The notes under the pieces were generated by a model. That model made no database searches and was not told the DNA's origin. It saw nothing but the letters and a program-made list of their open reading frames with translations. A stretch of 64,000 nucleotides of DNA from Onishia taeanensis (GTDB lineage: Bacteria; Pseudomonadota; Gammaproteobacteria; Pseudomonadales; Halomonadaceae): contig NZ_JABVXC010000012.1 of NCBI RefSeq assembly GCF_013349955.1, positions 1 to 64,000 on the forward strand, written 5' to 3'. Positions 58,174-64,000 of the stretch are shown here, one piece after another (positions within the stretch are counted from its first letter, which is position 1; the number at the start of each line of letters is the position of its first letter). The position numbers and the translations under genes are program-made.

Positions 58174-59559
58174 ATGTCTTCATCACTAGACGCGACCGAC
58201 GAGATTGCCACCGATCCCGAACCGATAAACCGCCGAGGGCTGCTGAAGTTTCTGATCCCCTCGCTGCTGGGGGTCGGCCTGTTCCTGGTGCCGTTTTCGG
58301 TCAACGACACCATCAATATCGGCATGGGCCTGATGGCCGACGGCCTGAAGTCGGCACTGGGTGATACCCTGCCGGCCATCGCGGTGTTCGTGCTCTGCCT
58401 GTCGGTGGTGCTCACCGCCGTGGTCAAGTTCGGCAAGCCCGCTTGGGGCCAGCAGGGCATCGGCAAGGAGCTCTTCGATGTGGCGCCGCTGTGGTTCGCC
58501 ATGCGCGGCCTCGGCGCGCTGTTCGCGCTGATGACCTACTTCCAGGTCGGTCCTTCCTTTATCACCGCCGCCTACACCGGTGGGGTGATGCTCAACGACC
58601 TGGCGCCGGTACTGCTGACGTTCTTCTTCTTTGCGGCGATCCTGCTGCCGCTGCTGGTCGACTTCGGCTTCATGGAGTTCATCGGCAGCCTGGTGCGCAA
58701 GCCGTTTCGGATGATCTTCGGCCTGCCCGGTCGCAGCGCCATCGACGCTACGGCTTCCTGGATGGGGTCGGGCACCGTTGGCGTGCTGATCACCACCCAG
58801 CAGTACGAGCAGGGCTACTACAACCGGCGCGAAGCGGCGGCCATCGCCACCAACTTCTCGATCGTGTCGATCGCCTTCGCGCTGCTGGTGACCAGCTTCA
58901 TCGGCATCAACCACCTGTTCGTGCCGTTCTATCTGACCGTGGTGGTGTCGGGGCTGATCGCGGCGATCATCGTCCCGCGCCTGCCGCCACTGTCGCGCAA
59001 GGCAAACACCTACCATGAGCCGGTCGGCTGCCAGATCGCCGAAGAAAGCACCGGCGACATGGGCCTTTTCCGCTACAGCCTGAGCATCGCCGTGGCTCGC
59101 GCCGAAACGGCGCCCGGCCCACGCGCGCTGGTGCGCGTGGCGCTCTTCAACGTCGCCGACATCTTCCTCGGCCTGCTGCCGCTGGTGATCGCGATTGGCA
59201 CCGTGGCGCTGGTATTCGCCGAATTCACGCCGCTGTTCACCTGGCTCTCCTACCCGATGGTGCCGGTGCTCGAGTGGCTGCAGATTCCCGATGCCGCGGC
59301 CGCCGCACCGGCAACGCTGGTGGGCTTCGCCGATATGTTCCTGCCGGCGGTACTGGCCAAGGACATCGACAGCGAACTGACCCGCTTTGTGATCGCCTGC
59401 CTGTCGCTAACCCAGCTGATCTACATGTCGGAAATCGGTGCCCTGCTGCTCAAGTCGAAGATTCCGCTGAAACTCTGGGAACTGGTGGTCATCTTCCTGC
59501 TGCGTACCGCCATCACCCTGCCGATCATTGCCTTTATCGCCCACGTCTTCGTCTTTTGA
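58174..59559 (+). CDS. YjiH-family membrane protein (nucleoside-recognition/GATE domain)
   Basis: This integral membrane protein of 461 aa has about ten helices. It belongs to the YjiH group of putative transporters: LIPSLLGVGLFLVPF at the start, GRSAIDATASWMGSGTVGVL in the gate-like domain, and a C-terminal LTQLIYMSEIGALLL. No substrate is established for the family. Its place between guanidinobutyrase and the ketoarginine decarboxylase suggests transport of arginine or a guanidino acid. It lies 116 bp after gbuA and 11 bp before the next gene. Confidence 0.8.
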   Translation: MSSSLDATDEIATDPEPINRRGLLKFLIPSLLGVGLFLVPFSVNDTINIGMGLMADGLKSALGDTLPAIAVFVLCLSVVLTAVVKFGKPAWGQQGIGKELFDVAPLWFAMRGLGALFALMTYFQVGPSFITAAYTGGVMLNDLAPVLLTFFFFAAILLPLLVDFGFMEFIGSLVRKPFRMIFGLPGRSAIDATASWMGSGTVGVLITTQQYEQGYYNRREAAAIATNFSIVSIAFALLVTSFIGINHLFVPFYLTVVVSGLIAAIIVPRLPPLSRKANTYHEPVGCQIAEESTGDMGLFRYSLSIAVARAETAPGPRALVRVALFNVADIFLGLLPLVIAIGTVALVFAEFTPLFTWLSYPMVPVLEWLQIPDAAAAAPATLVGFADMFLPAVLAKDIDSELTRFVIACLSLTQLIYMSEIGALLLKSKIPLKLWELVVIFLLRTAITLPIIAFIAHVFVF

Positions 59560-59570
59560 GGAGTGCTGAC

Positions 59571-61184
59571 ATGACCTGTGCCGAGCTGCTTATCGCCCTG
59601 CTGCGCGACCGTTACGGCGCCGATACCGTCTTCGGCATCCCCGGCGTGCATACCGTCGAGCTCTACCGAGGTCTCGCCGACAGCGGCCTGCGCCACGTCA
59701 CGCCGCGCCACGAACAGGGCGCCGGCTTCATGGCCGATGGCTATGCCCGCGCCACCGGCAAGCCCGGGGTCTGCTTCATCATCACCGGCCCCGGCATGAC
59801 CAATATCGCCACGGCGATGGGCCAGGCACTGGCGGACTCGGTGCCGATGCTAGTGATCTCAAGCGTCAATCGCCGCGACACCCTGGGTCGCGGCCAGGGG
59901 CGGCTGCACGAGTTGCCGAGCCAGCAGCAGTTGCTGGCCGGCGTCGCCCGCTTCAGCCATACCCTGCTTGACCCAGCGGCCCTGCCGGAGGTGCTGGCCC
60001 GGGCTTTCGCGGTCTTCGACGGCATGCGCCCGGGGCCTGTGCATATCGAGATTCCCATCGATCTGTTCGATACCCAAGTACCGACGCCCACCCAGTGGAG
60101 CGCTCCGACCATTCATCGCCCGGCACCGGACCCCGCTGGGGTCGCCACCGCCGCGGCCTGGCTGCATGAAGCCAAGCGTCCGCTGGTGCTGCTGGGCGGT
60201 GGCTGCGTCGCGGCACCCGAGGCGGCCCGCGCGCTGGTCGAACGCCTGGACGCCCCCACCGTCACCACCATCAACGCCAAGGGGCTGCTGGGAAACGGCG
60301 ACCAGCTCTCGCCGCGACATCCGCTTGACCTGGGGGCCAACGCCGCCCTGCCCGCCGTGCGCGAGCTGGCCCATGATGCCGATGTGATTCTCGCCATCGG
60401 CACCGAACTCGGCGAGACCGACTACGACGTGGTGTTCGACGATGGCTTCCTGCTGACGGGCCGGCTGATCCGTGTCGATCTCGACCCCGAACAACTGGTG
60501 CGCAACCAGTCGCTTTCGCTTGGCCTGATCGCCGATGCCGGCGCCACCCTTAGCGCTATGCTGGCCCACTTCCCGACGGCCCTGTCGCGTCAGGGTCACC
60601 AGCGCACCGCCGCGGCCATGGAGGCCCTGGCGCTGCCCCAGGACCCGGCGTTCGCGCCCTTCGTGCCCTTGTTCGACACTCTGAACGAGGTAATGCCCGA
60701 CGCGATCCTCGTCGGCGACTCCTGCGCGCCGGTCTACGCCGCCAATCACCTGGTCACCAAGTCCGAGCCACGGCGCTTCTTCAACGCCTCGACTGGATAC
60801 GGCACGCTGGGCTACGGCCTGCCCGCGGCCCTCGGCGCCAAGCTGGCTCGTCCGGATCTGCCGGTGGTGGCGATGGTCGGCGATGGCGGTGTGATGTTCA
60901 CCCTCTCAGAAATTGCCACCGCCGTGGAGGAACGCCTGCCGGTGGTGATTCTGCTGTGGCACAACGGAGGCTACGAGGAGATTCGTCGCTATATGGCCGC
61001 CAACGGCGTCATCCCGATCGGCGTCAACCTGCATGCCCCTGAGTTCCAGACCCTGGCAAGCGGCTTTGGCTGCCTATCCACCCGGGCCGAGGATCCTGCA
61101 AGCCTCGCCAAGGCCCTGGCACAGCGCCCCGAACAAGGACCGCTGCTGATCGAGATAGATGCCCATCGCTGGTCCGCCGGCTGA
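59571..61184 (+). CDS. aruI: 5-guanidino-2-oxopentanoate (2-ketoarginine) decarboxylase
   Basis: This thiamine-diphosphate enzyme of 537 aa is predicted to convert 2-ketoarginine to 4-guanidinobutyraldehyde in the arginine transaminase pathway. The catalytic Glu lies in RHEQGAGFMADGYARATG (near residue 50), and the ThDP/Mg motif GDGGVMFTLSEIAT with a following HNGGY occupies the C-terminal third. It resembles acetolactate synthases, but the neighbours gbuA and an aldehyde dehydrogenase fit AruI. GAGGAG lies 7 bp before the ATG. P. aeruginosa AruI is slightly longer. No aruH-type arginine aminotransferase gene is in the window. Confidence 0.8.
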   Translation: MTCAELLIALLRDRYGADTVFGIPGVHTVELYRGLADSGLRHVTPRHEQGAGFMADGYARATGKPGVCFIITGPGMTNIATAMGQALADSVPMLVISSVNRRDTLGRGQGRLHELPSQQQLLAGVARFSHTLLDPAALPEVLARAFAVFDGMRPGPVHIEIPIDLFDTQVPTPTQWSAPTIHRPAPDPAGVATAAAWLHEAKRPLVLLGGGCVAAPEAARALVERLDAPTVTTINAKGLLGNGDQLSPRHPLDLGANAALPAVRELAHDADVILAIGTELGETDYDVVFDDGFLLTGRLIRVDLDPEQLVRNQSLSLGLIADAGATLSAMLAHFPTALSRQGHQRTAAAMEALALPQDPAFAPFVPLFDTLNEVMPDAILVGDSCAPVYAANHLVTKSEPRRFFNASTGYGTLGYGLPAALGAKLARPDLPVVAMVGDGGVMFTLSEIATAVEERLPVVILLWHNGGYEEIRRYMAANGVIPIGVNLHAPEFQTLASGFGCLSTRAEDPASLAKALAQRPEQGPLLIEIDAHRWSAG

Positions 61185-61257
61185 GGGTCTCGGTCTGTAA
61201 GGCTGCATGGCATCAACAGATCCCGCTTCATCCCAACTCTTAATAAGGACAACAACA

Positions 61258-62574
61258 ATGAGCCAATCCTCGTCTCCCTTCGGTCAGGACACCCTGGCCG
61301 CCGATAACGTCGAACGCAGCCTGGGCATGCCTGGCACCTTCGCTCTGTGGCTGGGTGCCAATGTGGTGGTTACCACCATCCTGACCGGCATGCTGCTGGT
61401 GCCTGATCTGAGCTTCCTGCATGCCATGCTGCTGGTGCTGATCGGTTCTGCGGTCGGCATCATACCGCTGGTGCTGATCGGCCTGATGGGCCAGCAGACC
61501 GGCATGACCACCATGGTGCTGGCCCGCGGCACCTTCGGGCGACTGGGGGCGATGTTCCCGGCCTGGGTCAACCTGTTCGCGTTGATCGCCTGGAGCTGGA
61601 TCCAGGCGCTGCTGGCCGGCATGAGCCTCGACTATGCCGTCTCGAGCCTGACCGGCTATTCCAACGTCGCGCTGTTCACGGTGCTCTGCGAGGCACTGGT
61701 GGTAATGATCACCCTGCGCGGTCACCTGGGCATCGAGAAGGCCGAAAAGCTTGCCGCGGTGCTGATGCTGCTGCTGTCCGGGGTGGTGGTGTTCGCGTTG
61801 GCCCGCAACTACGACCTGCCCTCGATCACCGACATGGAAGCGACGGGCGCCCTCGGTGCCGGCGTGGCCTTCGACATCATCATCGCCACCGCCTTTTCCT
61901 GGATTCCGCTGGCCGCCGACTACAATCGCCACTGCCGCTCTCCCAAGGCCGCGGTCATCGGCACCTGGGCCGGCTATGTCACGGCCACACTGATCGCCAT
62001 GGGCCTCGGTGCCACGGTATCGGCCCTGTCGGTCTCGATCGGCTTCCCGCAGACCTATGACCCGACCCAGCTGCTGAGCAGCTTCGGCTTCGGTCTGCCC
62101 GCCGCCCTGGTGATCTTCTTCTCGGTGCTGACCACCAACGTGATGTGCGTCTACAGCGCGACCCTGTCGTACATGAGCGTGCGCACCCAGACCCCCTTCT
62201 GGAAGCCGGCCCTGATCATCGGCATCATCTCGGTGCTGGGCTCGCTGATCCCGGGCATCCTCGACCAGTTCCAGACCTTCCTGTTGATCATCGGCAGCGT
62301 CTTCATCCCGGCCTTTTCGCTGATGATCGTCGACTACTTCCTGGTCGACCGCGACCGCTACACGCCCAAGCACCTGATCACGGACGCCGCGACCCTGCCG
62401 GCGATCAATCCGCAGGCGCTCGGCTGCTACGTGGTCGGGGCGGTTCTCGCCTACTACTGGAACTGGGTCGCGCCGCTGAGCTTCGGCGCATCGCTGCCGG
62501 TATTCGTGCTAACTGGGACGCTCTACTTCGTCATCAGCAAGCTGTCCAGGCGCCAGCAGAAGGCCCGCGCATGA
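61258..62574 (+). CDS. NCS1-family permease (cytosine/purine/allantoin type)
   Basis: This 12-helix cation symporter of 438 aa is of the CodB/PucI kind. Motifs include LWLGANVVVTTILTG (helix 1), GQQTGMTTMVLARGTFG, and ADYNRHCRSPKAAVIGTWAG in the middle. AAGGA lies 8 bp before the ATG. Its stop overlaps the next start (ATGA). NCS1 proteins usually carry nucleobases, hydantoins or allantoin; here the substrate is more likely a guanidino compound, but this is inferred only from the operon. Confidence 0.82.
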   Translation: MSQSSSPFGQDTLAADNVERSLGMPGTFALWLGANVVVTTILTGMLLVPDLSFLHAMLLVLIGSAVGIIPLVLIGLMGQQTGMTTMVLARGTFGRLGAMFPAWVNLFALIAWSWIQALLAGMSLDYAVSSLTGYSNVALFTVLCEALVVMITLRGHLGIEKAEKLAAVLMLLLSGVVVFALARNYDLPSITDMEATGALGAGVAFDIIIATAFSWIPLAADYNRHCRSPKAAVIGTWAGYVTATLIAMGLGATVSALSVSIGFPQTYDPTQLLSSFGFGLPAALVIFFSVLTTNVMCVYSATLSYMSVRTQTPFWKPALIIGIISVLGSLIPGILDQFQTFLLIIGSVFIPAFSLMIVDYFLVDRDRYTPKHLITDAATLPAINPQALGCYVVGAVLAYYWNWVAPLSFGASLPVFVLTGTLYFVISKLSRRQQKARA

Positions 62575-63320
62575 GTTCAACGTCCTCGCGCCTCGAGCGC
62601 ATCGCGCCGGATCAGTGGTATCGCACCCAGCGCCTGAGTGATGGCATCACCCTGATCGACGAGCCTTGGATCAAGCCGTTCTTCCGCTGCAATATCTGGC
62701 ATGTCCGAGGACGCGACCGCGATCTGCTGGTGGACTTCGGCCTGGGTGCCGTGCCCCTGCGCCGGCATGTCGCGCTCCTCGCCGAGCGCGACCTGGTCGG
62801 CGTGGCCAGCCACACCCACTTCGATCATATCGGGGCGGCCAGCGAGTTCGACTGCTGCCACGTGCATGCCGCCGAAGCCGATATCCTCGCCGCGCCGGAT
62901 AACGCTCGCACCCTGGCCGATGCCTTTCTCAACGATGAGATGTTCGACGCCCTGCCGCCGGCGCCCTATGCCCACAGCGGCTATCGCATCCCCGTACCGC
63001 CCAAGATCGCCCACCTCGAAGATGGCGACGTCATCGACCTGGGCGACCGACGCTTCGAGGTCATTCACACGCCGGGCCATTCGCCCGGCGGCATCGCCCT
63101 TTGGGAAGCCGCCACCGCTACCCTGATCTCCGGTGACCTGGTCTATGACGGCCCGCTGATCGAGGACGCCTGGCACAGCAATCTCGCCGACTATGCCGCC
63201 AGCATGCGGCGGCTGCGCGCCCTGCCGGCCCGCATCGTTCACGGCGGCCACTTCCCGAGTTTTTCGGGCGAGCGGCTGAACGCCATGATCGACGACTGGC
63301 TTGCCCATCACGATCAATGA
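62571..63320 (+). CDS. Metallo-beta-lactamase-fold hydrolase
   Basis: The 249-aa protein has the MBL metal motif SHTHFDHIGA (near residue 83), the third His in HTPGHSPGG, an Asp in ISGDLVYDGP and the last His in VHGGH. It is thus an intact binuclear site of the glyoxalase II/lactonase type. Translation is coupled to the NCS1 gene (ATGA). Its reaction in this pathway is not known; a lactam, lactone or cyclic guanidino product is conceivable. Confidence 0.8.
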   Translation: MSSTSSRLERIAPDQWYRTQRLSDGITLIDEPWIKPFFRCNIWHVRGRDRDLLVDFGLGAVPLRRHVALLAERDLVGVASHTHFDHIGAASEFDCCHVHAAEADILAAPDNARTLADAFLNDEMFDALPPAPYAHSGYRIPVPPKIAHLEDGDVIDLGDRRFEVIHTPGHSPGGIALWEAATATLISGDLVYDGPLIEDAWHSNLADYAASMRRLRALPARIVHGGHFPSFSGERLNAMIDDWLAHHDQ

Positions 63321-63372
63321 CCTCTCGCCCCACCTCTCTAGACCCATCTCTCGACTTATGACGGAGCGCGTC

Positions 63373-64000
63373 ATGCAAAAGATCGACCAGCAGTTCATTA
63401 ACAATCACTGGGTGACCAGCCAGAGTCAGCGCCGGCTGGCCGTCATGGACCCGTTTCGGGAAACGGTGATCGCCGAAGTCACCGCCGGCGACCCGGCCGA
63501 TGTCGAGGCCGCCGTTACCGCCGCTCGTCAGGCGCAGCCCGCCTGGGAAGCCCTTGGCGGCAATGCCCGTGGCGACTATCTGGACGCCTTCGCCGAGGCC
63601 CTGAGCGCACGCCGCGAGACGCTGACCCGGCTCTCGTCCACCAACAACGGCAAGGCGCTGATGGAAGCCGGCATCGACCTGGACGATGCCATCGCCTGCT
63701 ACCGCTACTATGCCAATCAGGCCCGCGCTCTGGAGGCCCGGCAGGGGCGCCTGGTGGAACATGCCATGGACGGCGTCGAGGCCCGCTGCTATGAAGACCC
63801 CGCCGGCGTGGTCGGCCTGATCGCGCCCTGGAACTTCCCGCTGGTGACCAGCGCCTGGAAGCTCGCCCCGGCACTGGCCGCCGGCTGTACCGCGGTCTTC
63901 AAGCCGTCGGAAGTCACGCCGCTGCCCGAGCTGGCGCTGGCCGATATCGCCCTCGAGATCGGTCTGCCCGCCGGTGTGCTCAACCTGCTCAACGGTGACG
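63373..64000 (+). CDS. Aldehyde dehydrogenase, probably 4-guanidinobutyraldehyde dehydrogenase (partial)
   Basis: The window ends inside this gene after about 209 codons. The visible N-terminal part is a class of betaine-aldehyde-type NAD(P)+ aldehyde dehydrogenase: FINNHWVTSQSQRRLAVMDP, the cofactor segment GLIAPWNFPLVTSAWKLAPA and AVFKPSEVTPL with its Lys and Glu. The catalytic Cys lies beyond the window. GGAG lies 6 bp before the ATG. Its place after aruI and gbuA suggests oxidation of 4-guanidinobutyraldehyde to guanidinobutyrate; betaine aldehyde is an alternative substrate. Confidence 0.82.
   Translation, partial: MQKIDQQFINNHWVTSQSQRRLAVMDPFRETVIAEVTAGDPADVEAAVTAARQAQPAWEALGGNARGDYLDAFAEALSARRETLTRLSSTNNGKALMEAGIDLDDAIACYRYYANQARALEARQGRLVEHAMDGVEARCYEDPAGVVGLIAPWNFPLVTSAWKLAPALAAGCTAVFKPSEVTPLPELALADIALEIGLPAGVLNLLNGD

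Noticed and set aside
59274..59570. Upstream extension of the aruI frame into yjiH
   Set aside because: The ATG at 59571 has GAGGAG at 7 bp and the conserved protein begins there; the extension is only an open frame inside yjiH.
59571..61184. Second acetolactate synthase large subunit
   Set aside because: The ThDP fold is shared, but there is no small-subunit gene and the neighbours (gbuA, aldehyde dehydrogenase) fit ketoarginine decarboxylation.

Overview
The window looks like a piece of the chromosome of a GC-rich gammaproteobacterium, most probably Halomonadaceae (Halomonas-like). This rests on base composition and on gene order: ilvI-ilvH/ilvC/pssA, bamD/rluD/pgeF/clpB, and the run rplU-rpmA-obgE-proB/rpsT/murJ-ribF-ileS-lspA-fkpB-ispH-minor pilins all follow Pseudomonas-type synteny. 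The genus is inferred, not proven. No prophage, transposase or CRISPR array is visible.

Positions 1-36 kb are mostly housekeeping. The left edge carries leftward strong promoters that look like the start of an rRNA operon lying outside the window. Then come pssA and ilvC, a divergent ilvY that splits ilvC from ilvIH, and a sugar-porter gene preceded by a perfect 34-bp palindrome. clpB (with a heat-shock-like promoter), pgeF, rluD, bamD, nadE and thiO follow. A type IV pilus assembly block (fimU-pilV-pilW-pilX-pilY1-pilE, with a convergent fimT) adjoins the ispH-to-rplU block. ispB and a tRNA-Pro(CGG) close this part.

Positions 37-45 kb are accessory. They hold a MOT1-type molybdate transporter, a molbindin flanked by remnants of a molybdate-binding protein and apparently of a TRAP permease, a DUF4105/DUF3015 pair, and a coupled pair encoding an MDR reductase and a proline-racemase-fold enzyme that has lost both catalytic cysteines.

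Positions 45-64 kb are a guanidino-compound catabolism island. The first half is a complete guanidine carboxylase operon: ABC transporter, two-subunit carboxyguanidine deiminase, biotin-dependent guanidine carboxylase and allophanate hydrolase. It is preceded by a guanidine-I (ykkC) riboswitch, a sigma-54 -24/-12 promoter and an NtrC-like site. The second half starts with a sigma-54 enhancer-binding protein gene. Divergent from it, behind another sigma-54 promoter and a long inverted repeat, are guanidinobutyrase, a YjiH-family membrane protein, a 5-guanidino-2-oxopentanoate decarboxylase-like enzyme, an NCS1 permease, an MBL-fold hydrolase and an aldehyde dehydrogenase cut by the window end. 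Together these would turn 2-ketoarginine into 4-aminobutyrate and urea. Guanidine and urea/allophanate chemistry therefore sit side by side, apparently under nitrogen control.
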